Source of the DNA: Sanguibacter hominis ATCC BAA-789 | GTDB lineage: Bacteria; Actinomycetota; Actinomycetes; Actinomycetales; Cellulomonadaceae | Length of the DNA: 64,000 nt | Direction: 5' to 3' | Assembly: GCF_012396185.1 (NCBI RefSeq) | Contig: NZ_JAAXOW010000001.1 | Span: forward strand, 620,001 to 684,000 | Part shown: piece after piece, positions 16,468-25,438 of the stretch | How the letters are laid out: each line of letters opens with the position of its first letter | Position numbering within the stretch: position 1 is the first letter of the stretch | Made by a program: the position numbers and the translations under genes | The notes under the pieces: generated by a model | The model's input: the letters and a program-made list of their open reading frames with translations, nothing else | What the model was told of the DNA's origin: nothing | Database searches by the model: none

Positions 16468-19400
16468 TCAGATCTCGTCGATGCTGGAGGCAGCGTTGGG
16501 ACGGCGGGACAGGTCGATGCCCAGCTCCTCCGCAGCGCGGTACACCTCGTCGTCGGACTCGCGCATCTCGATCGAGACACCGTCGGACGACAGCACCTCG
16601 ACGTTCAGGCAGAGCGACTGCATCTCCTTGAGAAGCACCTTGAACGACTCAGGGATGCCCGAGTCGGGGATGTTCTCGCCCTTGACGATCGCCTCGTAGA
16701 CCTTGACCCGGCCGGGGACGTCGTCGGACTTGATCGTGAGCAGCTCCTGGAGCGTGTAAGCGGCGCCGTAGGCCTCGAGTGCCCACACCTCCATCTCACC
16801 GAAGCGCTGACCACCGAACTGCGCCTTACCACCCAGCGGCTGCTGCGTGATCATCGAGTACGGACCGGTGGAGCGCGCGTGGATCTTGTCGTCCACGAGG
16901 TGGTGCAGCTTCAGGATGTACATGTAGCCGACCGAGACAGGCTCCGGGAACGGCTCGCCGGAGCGTCCGTCGAAGAGCCGCGCCTTGCCGTCCGTGCCGA
17001 CCATGCGGTCGCCGTCACGGTTCGGGATGGTCGCGCCCATGAGGCCCGTGAGCGCGTCCTCCTCGAGACCGTCGAAGACCGGGGTCGCGAGCGGGCGGCC
17101 GGGGTCGGACGCGTGCGCGACCTCGGGCAGCGACTTGAGCCACTCGAGGTCACCCTCGGCCAACTTGACGTCGTAGCCCTGCGCCGCGATCCACCCGAGG
17201 TGGACCTCGAGCACCTGACCGACGTTCATACGGCCGGGGACACCCATCGGGTTGAGGATGATGTCGACCGGCGTGCCGTCAGCGAGGAACGGCATGTCCT
17301 CGACGGGCAGGATCGTCGAGATGACGCCCTTGTTGCCGTGGCGGCCGGCGAGCTTGTCGCCTGCGGTGATCTTGCGTCGCTGAGCGATGTACACGCGGAC
17401 GAGCTCGTTGACACCGGCGGGCAGCTCGTCGCCGTCCTCACGACGGAACTCCTTGACGCCGATGACCGTGCCGGACTCGCCGTGGGGCACCTTGAGGGAC
17501 GTGTCACGGACCTCGCGAGCCTTCTCGCCGAAGATCGCGCGGAGCAGACGCTCCTCCGGGGTCAGCTCGGTCTCACCCTTGGGCGTGACCTTGCCGACGA
17601 GCACGTCGCCCGCGCCGACCTCAGCACCGATGCGGATGATGCCGCGCTCGTCGAGGTCCGCCAGGACGTCCTCGGAGACGTTCGGGATGTCCCGCGTGAT
17701 CTCCTCAGGGCCGAGCTTCGTGTCGCGAGCGTCGATCTCGTGCTCCTCGATGTGGATCGAGGAGAGGACGTCGTCCTGGACGAGGCGCTGCGACAGGATG
17801 ATCGCGTCCTCGTAGTTGTGGCCCTCCCACGACATGAACGCGACGAGCAGGTTGCGCCCGAGCGCGAGCTCGCCGCCGTCGGTCGCAGGACCGTCCGCCA
17901 GGACGGACCCGGACTCGACGCGGGTGCCCTCGTCGACCAGCACGCGCTGGTTGTAGGACGTGCCCTGGTTCGAGCGGCGGAACTTCGCGATGCGATAGCT
18001 CGTCGTGGTGGCGTCGTCGTTGGCGACGACGACGAGGTCTGCAGAGACCTCGCGGACCACACCGGGCTTGGTCGCGACGATGACGTCACCGGCGTCGACC
18101 GCAGCACGCCACTCCATGCCGGTGCCGACGAGCGGCGCCTCGGAGCGGACGAGCGGCACGGCCTGGCGCTGCATGTTCGCGCCCATGAGTGCGCGGTTGG
18201 CGTCGTCGTGCTCGAGGAACGGGATGAGCGCGGTCGCGACCGACACCATCTGGCGCGGCGAGACGTCCATGTAGTCGACGTTCGCACCGGGGACGATCTC
18301 GACCTCGCCGCCCTTCGTGCGGACGAGCACGCGCTCGTCGACGAAGGAACCGTCGGGGTTCAGCGCCTGGTTCGCCTGGGCGATGATGTGGCGGTCCTCG
18401 TCGTCGGCCGTGAGGTACACGACGTCGTCCGACACGCGCCCGTTCTCGACCTTGCGGTACGGCGTCTCGATGAAGCCGAACGGGTTGATGCGACCGAAGG
18501 ACGCGAGCGAGCCGATGAGGCCGATGTTCGGGCCTTCAGGGGTCTCGATCGGGCACATGCGGCCGTAGTGCGACGGGTGGACGTCACGGACCTCCATGCC
18601 GGCGCGGTCACGAGAGAGACCGCCCGGGCCGAGCGCGGAGAGGCGACGCTTGTGCGTCAGGCCCGCGAGCGGGTTGTTCTGGTCCATGAACTGCGAGAGC
18701 TGCGACGTGCCGAAGAACTCCTTGATCGACGCCACGACCGGGCGGATGTTGATCAGGGTCTGCGGCGTGATCGCCTCGACGTCCTGCGTCGTCATGCGCT
18801 CGCGCACGACGCGCTCCATCCGGGACAGGCCCGTGCGGACCTGGTTCTGGATGAGCTCACCGACGGCGCGGATGCGGCGGTTGCCGAAGTGGTCGATGTC
18901 GTCCGTCTCGGCGCGGACCTCGATCGGCTCGCCGTCCTTGAGGCCGGGGATCGTGGCGACGTCGGCGTGCAGCGCGGCGAGGTACTTGATCGTCGCGACG
19001 ATGTCGCCGACGGCGAGGACCGAGTCGTGGAGGTCGGCGTCGCGGCCGAGCTTCTTGTTCAGCTTGTAGCGGCCGACCTTCGCGAGGTCGTAGCGCTTGG
19101 AGTTGAAGTAGAAGTTGTCGAGCAGGTTGCGGCCCGCCTCGACGGTGGGCGGCTCGCCCGGGCGGATCTTGCGGTAGAGGTCGACGAGCGCCTCGTCCTG
19201 CGTCTGGACGTTGTCCTTCTCGAGGGTGTCGAGGACAGCCGGGAAGTCCTTGAACTCCTCGCGGATCTCGGACTCGGTCAGGCCGAGGGCCTTGAGCAGG
19301 ACGGTGACGGACTGCTTGCGCTTGCGGTCGACACGGACGCCGACGGCGTCGCGCTTGTCGATCTCGAACTCGAGCCAGGCACCACGCGAGGGGATGATCT

Positions 19401-19977
19401 TCGCGGAGAAGATGTCCTTGTCGCTCGTCTTGTCGGCGATGCGCTCGAAGTAGACGCCCGGCGAACGGACGAGCTGCGAGACGACGACGCGCTCGGTGCC
19501 GTTGATGATGAACGTGCCACGCGTCGTCATGAGCGGGAAGTCGCCCATGAAGACGGTCTGGCTCTTGATCTCACCGGTGTTGTAGTTCACGAACTCAGCC
19601 GTGACGAACAGTGGCGCGGCGTACGTGAAGTCCTTCTCCTTGCACTCCTCCGCCGTGTACTTCGGCGGCTCGAAGCGGTGGTTGGAGAAGGAGAGGGACA
19701 TCGTGGACCCGAAGTCCTCGATCGGGGAGATCTCAGCGAAGATCTCCTCCAGACCGGAGGTGTCGGGGACGTCGCGGCGACCGGCCTCGACAGCAGCGGC
19801 GACGCGGGCCTGCCACTTCTCGTTCCCGAGAAGCCAGTCGAAGCTCTCGGTCTGCAGCCCGAGGAGGTCGGGGACCTCGAGCGGCTCAAAGATCTTGGCG
19901 AATGACAGTCGCCTGGATGCCGTGCGGTGGGCGATCGCATCGGCGGACGGAGCATTAGGGATGCGCGAGGCAGCCAA
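16468..19977 (-). CDS. rpoB: RNA polymerase subunit beta
   Basis: A 1169-residue beta subunit. The rifampicin pocket reads [20 protein letters not shown] followed by KRRLSALG, with the Asp, His and Ser most often changed in resistant strains all wild-type, so the enzyme is predicted to be rifampicin-sensitive. The C-terminus shows [20 protein letters not shown] and EGENIPD-like motifs. In most actinobacteria rplL lies just upstream; here a 14-kb Tad locus separates rplL and rpoB, so rpoB must have its own promoter. Confidence 0.99.
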   Translation of the reverse strand: MAASRIPNAPSADAIAHRTASRRLSFAKIFEPLEVPDLLGLQTESFDWLLGNEKWQARVAAAVEAGRRDVPDTSGLEEIFAEISPIEDFGSTMSLSFSNHRFEPPKYTAEECKEKDFTYAAPLFVTAEFVNYNTGEIKSQTVFMGDFPLMTTRGTFIINGTERVVVSQLVRSPGVYFERIADKTSDKDIFSAKIIPSRGAWLEFEIDKRDAVGVRVDRKRKQSVTVLLKALGLTESEIREEFKDFPAVLDTLEKDNVQTQDEALVDLYRKIRPGEPPTVEAGRNLLDNFYFNSKRYDLAKVGRYKLNKKLGRDADLHDSVLAVGDIVATIKYLAALHADVATIPGLKDGEPIEVRAETDDIDHFGNRRIRAVGELIQNQVRTGLSRMERVVRERMTTQDVEAITPQTLINIRPVVASIKEFFGTSQLSQFMDQNNPLAGLTHKRRLSALGPGGLSRDRAGMEVRDVHPSHYGRMCPIETPEGPNIGLIGSLASFGRINPFGFIETPYRKVENGRVSDDVVYLTADDEDRHIIAQANQALNPDGSFVDERVLVRTKGGEVEIVPGANVDYMDVSPRQMVSVATALIPFLEHDDANRALMGANMQRQAVPLVRSEAPLVGTGMEWRAAVDAGDVIVATKPGVVREVSADLVVVANDDATTTSYRIAKFRRSNQGTSYNQRVLVDEGTRVESGSVLADGPATDGGELALGRNLLVAFMSWEGHNYEDAIILSQRLVQDDVLSSIHIEEHEIDARDTKLGPEEITRDIPNVSEDVLADLDERGIIRIGAEVGAGDVLVGKVTPKGETELTPEERLLRAIFGEKAREVRDTSLKVPHGESGTVIGVKEFRREDGDELPAGVNELVRVYIAQRRKITAGDKLAGRHGNKGVISTILPVEDMPFLADGTPVDIILNPMGVPGRMNVGQVLEVHLGWIAAQGYDVKLAEGDLEWLKSLPEVAHASDPGRPLATPVFDGLEEDALTGLMGATIPNRDGDRMVGTDGKARLFDGRSGEPFPEPVSVGYMYILKLHHLVDDKIHARSTGPYSMITQQPLGGKAQFGGQRFGEMEVWALEAYGAAYTLQELLTIKSDDVPGRVKVYEAIVKGENIPDSGIPESFKVLLKEMQSLCLNVEVLSSDGVSIEMRESDDEVYRAAEELGIDLSRRPNAASSIDEI

Positions 19978-20123
19978 GAGGGGTCCTTCCCTGCGGTTCG
20001 TGAGCTCTGCGGCGGTCGTGGCTGGTGCGATCCCCCGGCCGCATCGCGCGTCGGTCGCCTAGGCACGACGTTCCGCTACGATGGGTTATCTGAGATTGCA
20101 GGCACAGGCCAGCGCAAAGCGCT

Positions 20124-20152
20124 AGCATAACGGACCCCGTCCCGTCGAGCAA
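20124..20152 (-). promoter_or_regulatory. Candidate promoter of rpoBC
   Basis: TTGCTC (20147-20152) and TATGCT (20124-20129) are spaced by 17 bases on the minus strand, about 150 bases before rpoB. The -10 keeps the TA...T pattern; the -35 keeps TTG. A promoter is required here because the upstream lipoprotein gene belongs to a different transcription unit. Confidence 0.5.
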
Positions 20153-20256
20153 GGGACGCACCTGTGCGCTCCGTCTCCCTCGTCGCAGTGTCCTGCGGCA
20201 GTCTCCCACGAGCTGACGCTGCCCTCCGCGGGCCGTCGCCTGAGCTGCCCCAGAAC

Positions 20257-21165
20257 CTACTTGTCGGCGAAGAGGTCGTTGATCTCGGTCTGGTCGGGCT
20301 GCAGGTAGACCTTGTACTCGACGACGTCGTCATACGCGCTGAGCGGCACCTGGTTCCGCGTCTCGCCTGAAGAATCGCCCCCACCGACCGGGATCTTCAC
20401 GTCGATCCGGCCGCCGAACTCCGCCTTGCCCTCGGTCTCGTGGAAGGCCTTGGTCACGACCGCGCCGTCGGCGTCCAGCCCGACGACCGTGAGGAACTCC
20501 ACGGACCCGGTGTGGCGCGGCATTCCCGCACGCACGGCCCCGAGGCCGATGCTCACCGGCAGCACCGCATCCTTGCCCTCCCCCTCGATCTCCCCGACCT
20601 CAGCCTCGAGCTCGTAGTAGTCGTCGATGAGCGGGTTTCGCTGCGAGCCCGTCTGCCCGGTCGTCACCTCGTGCCCGGCTACGCCGTCCTTGGCGTCAGC
20701 CAGCTCGACCAGCTCCGTCAGGTCGAACGCCTGGAAACGGTAGGACTGCCCCGGCTGCAGCGGCACTCGGACGTCCTCCCGCCCGGACACGCCGTCGATC
20801 GCCACGTCGAGGTTCAGATCGAACATGCAGGGGACGTCGAGCTCGTTCGTCACCGTGACCGGGACGTATGCCCGCCACGTCCGCCCGAGGCTCTCGGCCC
20901 ACTCGTCGCCGGTCGCGGTGGTCGGCTTCCCGAAGTCGAGCGTGAGGTCCCCGTCCTTCACCGTGCCCGCCGCGCACCACCGGGAGGCGTCGATCGTGCG
21001 CTCGGGCGAGGGCGTCGCCGACGGGGACGACGGCGAGGCCGGGGGCGCAGTCGTCGTCGCAGGGATCGTCGGTTCAGCACCTCCCCCGCTGCACGCGCTG
21101 AGCACGAGAGAGGCGGCTGCCGCCGTCACCGTCGCTCCGACCATGGCCCAACGACGGCTCAGCAC
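20257..21165 (-). CDS. Tad-locus lipoprotein, paralogue B
   Basis: A 302-residue exported lipoprotein of unknown function. The GTG at 21165 is chosen because GGAGG lies eight bases upstream. The signal peptide ends in the lipobox LSAC, with lipidated Cys25, followed by a Pro/Ser/Thr linker. The mature part has a WC motif, TLDFG-like strand, PVTVTNELDVPCMF, a VPLQPGQSYRF strand, and ends LFADK. It aligns through its whole length with the lipoprotein at 28920-29786, suggesting duplication. It is the last minus-strand gene of the Tad locus, 83 bases after the FHA gene. The two may form beta-sandwich adhesin or pilus-associated surface proteins, but this is inference. Confidence 0.8.
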   Translation of the reverse strand: MLSRRWAMVGATVTAAAASLVLSACSGGGAEPTIPATTTAPPASPSSPSATPSPERTIDASRWCAAGTVKDGDLTLDFGKPTTATGDEWAESLGRTWRAYVPVTVTNELDVPCMFDLNLDVAIDGVSGREDVRVPLQPGQSYRFQAFDLTELVELADAKDGVAGHEVTTGQTGSQRNPLIDDYYELEAEVGEIEGEGKDAVLPVSIGLGAVRAGMPRHTGSVEFLTVVGLDADGAVVTKAFHETEGKAEFGGRIDVKIPVGGGDSSGETRNQVPLSAYDDVVEYKVYLQPDQTEINDLFADK

Positions 21166-21248
21166 GCGCACTACCTCCACAGGGATCGACAAACCTGGTT
21201 GGAAACTACGTTCAGCGCACCCTGCTCGCAACTGCTGGTGTGTCCCTG

Positions 21249-22730
21249 TCACCATGCGGCACGGTCGACCAGCATGAGCACGACGTCACCCACCCCGACG
21301 CGAGCTCCCGGCTGCAGCACGACCGCCTCCATCGGTGCGATCCGCACCCCGTCGATCTCGACGCCGTTGGTCGAGGCGTTGTCGATGATCGAGCATGTGT
21401 CCCCGTCCACCTGGACGATCGCGTGCTTCTTGCTCACCGTGTCGCCCGCGACCGCGATGTCCACCCGGGCCCGCCGACGACCCACCACCGTGATCGGCTT
21501 CGTGAGCCACACGGTCGCTCCGGTCGAGAGGTCCTGCAGCCCGAACCGCTGCACGGCGGGCTGTCCGGCAGACGGCTCCGCGTGACGGGGGTACCCGAGA
21601 GGAGTCTCCTCGGGTACGGCGTGCTCCGGCGTCGGAACACCTGCCGGCGGTGCAGCGGCCACTGCGCCAGCGCCCTGGGGATGGACCGGCCCACCAGCGT
21701 GACCAGCCAGCGCGCCCGGGGGCGCAGGCAAGGCCGCCGGGGCGCTGGGGGCTGCAGGTGCTGGCGGGGCCGCAGCGGCTGCCGAGGTGGCGATCGCCGG
21801 AACGGCACCAGCAGTCTCCGCGGCCGCGGCGCGCGCCGCCGCCTTGGCCGCGGCGCGCGCCCTCCGACCGCGGTCGTAGCGTTCCTTGTTCTCCTTCGAG
21901 TAGTGCTGGAGAAGGTAGGCGAGCGACACGTGGTCCTCGTCCTCCGGCTCGAGCGTCGCAGCCGCGCGCGCCGCAGGGACGGGCTGCCCGGCCGGGACCG
22001 TCGCTCCGCCTGGCACCGCGAAACCGGGCCCTGCGGCTCGCGGAGCTGCACCCGACGCGGACTCCGGTGCGCCCCACTCCGGCAGCGGCGCGGACTCGCC
22101 CACGGTCTGGACGACGGGACTCGCACCCCCGGGTGCCTGCTGCGGCGCCTGTGTGCTGCTCGTCGCGCCGCGTCCGGCGGCCTCGGAGACGCGGGTGGCC
22201 CTGAGCAGACGTGACAGTCGCGAGACGTCCCCCGCAGCAGAGCTCCCCAGGACGTTGATGAGGTCGCTCACGTAGGACGTGTCGTCCTGCGGCGCGTAAC
22301 GGAGGTTGAAGATCACGCGCTTGAAGAACCCGACAGGATCCCCGTGGTCGGAACCGTCCAGCGGGACGCAGATCATCGTCACCGCACCGTCGGCGGTGAC
22401 GAAGACCCGTTCCGGGTCGTACAGGAGCGCGCTCGTGGGGATCATGTGGCGGCCCGCAGCGAGAACCGCCTCCACCATCCCGTCGAGGAGCGCGAGGACC
22501 TGGTCCTTCGTCAGGGGCGTGTCCATCCGGCTCGCGAGCGACTCGCCTGGCGCAGCGAACGAGAGCTCCACCCGGTCGTCGAGCTGGGTGCGCCGGACCG
22601 CAGCCACGCCCGGGATCTCGTTGTGGGTGAGCATGCCCCACGTGACGCTGTCGAGCGTGGCGCCCTCGGGGAGCGTCGTCATGAGTCGGCCTGCGGCGCG
22701 GTCGTCGGCCAGCTCGGGGAAGATCGTCAT
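21249..22730 (-). CDS. FHA-domain protein with DUF6382-like N-terminus
   Basis: A 493-residue three-part protein. Residues 1-170 resemble the DUF6382 domain found in Tad loci (LTHNEIPGVAAV, LLDGMVEAVLAAGRHMIPTS). Residues 185-395 are a low-complexity Ala/Pro/Gly linker. The C-terminal 90 residues form an FHA domain that binds phosphothreonine: VVGRRRARVDIAV, the conserved Ser/His of VSKKHAIV, and NASTNGVEIDG. No signal peptide or membrane segment is seen, so it is probably cytosolic. It overlaps the WG-repeat gene by one base. It likely links pilus assembly to Ser/Thr kinase signalling; no such kinase gene lies in the window. Confidence 0.85.
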   Translation of the reverse strand: MTIFPELADDRAAGRLMTTLPEGATLDSVTWGMLTHNEIPGVAAVRRTQLDDRVELSFAAPGESLASRMDTPLTKDQVLALLDGMVEAVLAAGRHMIPTSALLYDPERVFVTADGAVTMICVPLDGSDHGDPVGFFKRVIFNLRYAPQDDTSYVSDLINVLGSSAAGDVSRLSRLLRATRVSEAAGRGATSSTQAPQQAPGGASPVVQTVGESAPLPEWGAPESASGAAPRAAGPGFAVPGGATVPAGQPVPAARAAATLEPEDEDHVSLAYLLQHYSKENKERYDRGRRARAAAKAAARAAAAETAGAVPAIATSAAAAAPPAPAAPSAPAALPAPPGALAGHAGGPVHPQGAGAVAAAPPAGVPTPEHAVPEETPLGYPRHAEPSAGQPAVQRFGLQDLSTGATVWLTKPITVVGRRRARVDIAVAGDTVSKKHAIVQVDGDTCSIIDNASTNGVEIDGVRIAPMEAVVLQPGARVGVGDVVLMLVDRAAW

Positions 22731-24187
22731 CAGTACCTCTGCAGCTTGATCTGGTACCAGCCGGCGTCGCCGTCCGGCGTCGAACCGGGCTCCTGGTCAG
22801 TCTGGGCGGCCGCTCCAGCGGCCGCATCCTGTGCCGGACTCTCGGCAGTCTCTGGGGTTCCTGTCTCTGGGGCTTGCTCCGTCGTGCTGCTGTCGGACAA
22901 CGACGGGTGCTCGGGAGCGGCCGCCAGGCGGACCAGCGCGGTGCCCTCCGAGCTGAAGCGGGTCGCGTCGAGGAATGTCGGCGCGATGACCACGGTGCCC
23001 TCGGCGTCGGCATAGCCCCAGAGCTCCCCTGTGCGGACAGGAGCGAGATCGTGCGCGAACGATCGCGCATCGGCGAACGCAGGCTCGACGACGAGATCGC
23101 CGCTCGTGTCGATGAAGCCCCACTGGTCACCGACGCGGACAGCCGCTGCCCCTTCCGCACCGAAAGCGCGAGCGTCGTCGTAGACACCGTCACCGATGCG
23201 CTCACCGTCAGTGTCGAAGAGCTGGAACTGGGTGCCGACCTTCGCGAGGTACCGTCCTTGGTTCACCAGCACGCCCGCCTCGTCCACGGCAAGCGCTGCG
23301 TAGCCCTCGCCGACGACGGAGCCGTCCCGGCGCACGACGTTCCACGTGTCGCCCGTGCGGGTTCCAGCGAGCCCTCCCGCGAACGACGTCACCTCGTCGA
23401 ACGTGCCGGGCTCGAGGACCGGTCGGAAGGACTGGTCGAGGAACGTCCAGGCACCTGAGGGTGCCTTCGCCGCGAACACACCGTCCGTGAGGATCCCGTA
23501 CTCCTCGTACCCTGCCCGGACCGCTGCCAGCGTCTGTCGTCCCTTCTCGTCGACGAACTGCGGCAGTCCTTCGTCGACCACGAAGCGGTTCCCCGCCCAC
23601 ATCGGGCCGACCGCTTCGTAGCGGCCGTTGAGGGAGATCCCCGCCGCGTCCACGTGCAGCCAGCGTCCCTGGTCGTCGCGCACCGCGGCGACGTCGTACC
23701 TACCGTACGGAAGCACGTCGGCGAAGTGCGCTAGCCCGGTCGTGTACTGGTAGGCGACGCGGGCATAGATCGCGTCGAGCACCTCGGAGCGCACGTCGCG
23801 CGACCGTGCGCTCATCACCGCGGCATAGGCCCCGGCGACGTCCTCTCCGTCGGCATGTGCCTGCGCGAGCCTCTCGTAGCCTTCGGGTGTCTCGGGGTAC
23901 GCCGCTACGAACTGCGCGAGCTCCTCGACGTAGACGTCTCGTGGGGCGTCGGACGCGAGGAAGGCGACGAGCTCGCGGTGCACGTCGAGGCCAGGCTTCA
24001 GCGCGAGCGCAGCACGGTACTCAGCGCGACCTTCCTGGATCGCGCCGATCTCGACAGCGCCCCGCGCAGCCGTGAGGTGCTCTGCATAGGCTGCTTCCGC
24101 CTCGGCGCCTGCGCGAGCGAGCGAGAACCACCCGCCCCCCACGAGCAGGACGAGCACCCCCAAGACCAAGAACCGGTACGACTTCAC
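22730..24187 (-). CDS. Membrane-anchored WG-repeat protein
   Basis: A 485-residue protein with an N-terminal membrane anchor (residues 5-25), then a helical TPR-like region to about residue 140. From about residue 165 to 420 there are WG/KWG-type beta repeats (GRWLHVDAAG, GVFAAKAPSGAWTFLDQ, DQWGFIDTSGDLVVEPAF, ELWGYADAEGTVVIAPTF). The last 60 residues are acidic, Ser/Thr/Ala-rich and disordered. The start is GTG, directly after the stop of the peptidase gene. WG repeats usually form ligand-binding propeller-like folds; the function here is unknown. Its place inside the Tad operon suggests a surface or assembly role. Confidence 0.8.
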   Translation of the reverse strand: MKSYRFLVLGVLVLLVGGGWFSLARAGAEAEAAYAEHLTAARGAVEIGAIQEGRAEYRAALALKPGLDVHRELVAFLASDAPRDVYVEELAQFVAAYPETPEGYERLAQAHADGEDVAGAYAAVMSARSRDVRSEVLDAIYARVAYQYTTGLAHFADVLPYGRYDVAAVRDDQGRWLHVDAAGISLNGRYEAVGPMWAGNRFVVDEGLPQFVDEKGRQTLAAVRAGYEEYGILTDGVFAAKAPSGAWTFLDQSFRPVLEPGTFDEVTSFAGGLAGTRTGDTWNVVRRDGSVVGEGYAALAVDEAGVLVNQGRYLAKVGTQFQLFDTDGERIGDGVYDDARAFGAEGAAAVRVGDQWGFIDTSGDLVVEPAFADARSFAHDLAPVRTGELWGYADAEGTVVIAPTFLDATRFSSEGTALVRLAAAPEHPSLSDSSTTEQAPETGTPETAESPAQDAAAGAAAQTDQEPGSTPDGDAGWYQIKLQRY

Positions 24188-24874
24188 CTAGAGCACACCC
24201 CTGATCGAGACGAGAACTACTGCGAGGACCGTACCGGCGGCAATGCTCGGAACCATGGCGAACGAGTCCTTGCGCGTCAGCCTGCGCGTCGCCAGAGCGG
24301 TGACGGCGACCGCGAAGGACACCAGCAACGAGGCAAGGATCGAGGCGAGCGCGAGCTGCGTGCCGAGATAGAGCGTCAGTACGCCGAAGAGCTTGACGTC
24401 GCCCATCCCGATACCGCCCCGGCCGACGATCGACAGGGTCGCGAAGAATCCGACGATGATCGCGGCAGTGACGACCTCCGCGCGGATCATGTCGACAAAG
24501 CTGCCGCCCATGGTCAGCGCCTCCCACACGTAGATGACCGCGCGGCCCGCCAGCAGGGCGAGGATCGCCCGGTTCGGCACGACGTGCTCGCGGCGGTCGA
24601 TAAGGGCGAGCGGCGCGAGCGACACGATCACCAGCACGAGCCGCACCTGGTACGGAGCGACCAGACCGAGCCGCTGCCACAGCAGGGCTACGACGACGAC
24701 CACCGCGACCGAACCAGGAAGGACCCACCATCCCGGCGCCGAGGGGGCGAGAACGCGGCCGATGTCACCACGCGAGAGCACAGTGCCGCTGCGGACCCCG
24801 AGCGCGACGAGCCACGCGCACGACACGATGATCGCGAGCCCTGTCAGGGCCGCGACGAGGAGCGGGTCGTTCAT
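24188..24874 (-). CDS. Prepilin peptidase, A24/TadV type
   Basis: A 228-residue integral membrane aspartic protease that would remove leader peptides from the Flp-type and TadE-like prepilins encoded upstream. Both catalytic aspartates of the A24 family are visible: one in ALIDRREHVVPN and one in the GMGDVKLFG motif (GxGD). It has seven or eight hydrophobic helices and lacks the N-methylase domain, the short TadV/CpaA form. The ATG at 24874 overlaps the upstream TGA in ATGA, favouring this start over one 15 bases earlier. Confidence 0.9.
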   Translation of the reverse strand: MNDPLLVAALTGLAIIVSCAWLVALGVRSGTVLSRGDIGRVLAPSAPGWWVLPGSVAVVVVVALLWQRLGLVAPYQVRLVLVIVSLAPLALIDRREHVVPNRAILALLAGRAVIYVWEALTMGGSFVDMIRAEVVTAAIIVGFFATLSIVGRGGIGMGDVKLFGVLTLYLGTQLALASILASLLVSFAVAVTALATRRLTRKDSFAMVPSIAAGTVLAVVLVSIRGVL

Positions 24875-25437
24875 CCGTTGGCACCCCACACACCCGACTC
24901 GGCGTGCGCCTTCATCGACACGTCGATGTCCCAGAAGAACAGGACTCGCAAGGTGTACTCGGCGTCCAGGACGACGCGCTCGTCGTTGATGGCGGTCGCT
25001 CCCGTGAAGCTCACACCGTCGGCTCCCCCGACGACGCCCAACGCATTGAGGCTCGAGCTCTCGTCGCCGAGGTGCTTCGCCATCACAGCCTTCGCTCCCG
25101 CACGCGCGTCGCTCATGAAGGCTTGGGCGAGCGGGCTGTCGGAGCCGTGGGTGCCGAAGACGTCACCGCTGCCACCGAGCTCGCTCGACAAGGTGTCCAG
25201 CGCAGTCTTGACCCGGTTGACGTCCTGACCCACCTGGGTGGTGCGGAGGTACCGGTACTGGGAGATCTCCATGGCCGTCTGGTTGAGCGCGACAGAGATC
25301 TTCGCCTGCGCGATGGCCCACGAGGAGATCGACAGGATGATGAGCATGAAGCCGACGTAGAGCGGCAGAGCGACAGCTGCCTCGACGATGAGGTGCCCCT
25401 CGTCGCGACGCGCACGTCGCACAGGTGTGCGTGCCAT
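24871..25437 (-). CDS. TadE-like minor pseudopilin
   Basis: A 188-residue protein with a prepilin-type leader: a basic N-terminus, then DEGHLIVEAAVALPLYVGFM followed by a hydrophobic helix. The conserved Glu after the cleavage site is present. The remainder is a soluble domain with DERVVLDAEYTLRVLFFWDI. TadE-family proteins are processed by the prepilin peptidase and help pilus assembly. The ATG at 25437 lies one base past the DUF5702-like stop and has a GGTGGG ribosome site; a GTG at 25449 is less likely. Confidence 0.85.
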   Translation of the reverse strand: MARTPVRRARRDEGHLIVEAAVALPLYVGFMLIILSISSWAIAQAKISVALNQTAMEISQYRYLRTTQVGQDVNRVKTALDTLSSELGGSGDVFGTHGSDSPLAQAFMSDARAGAKAVMAKHLGDESSSLNALGVVGGADGVSFTGATAINDERVVLDAEYTLRVLFFWDIDVSMKAHAESGVWGANG

Positions 25438-25438
25438 G

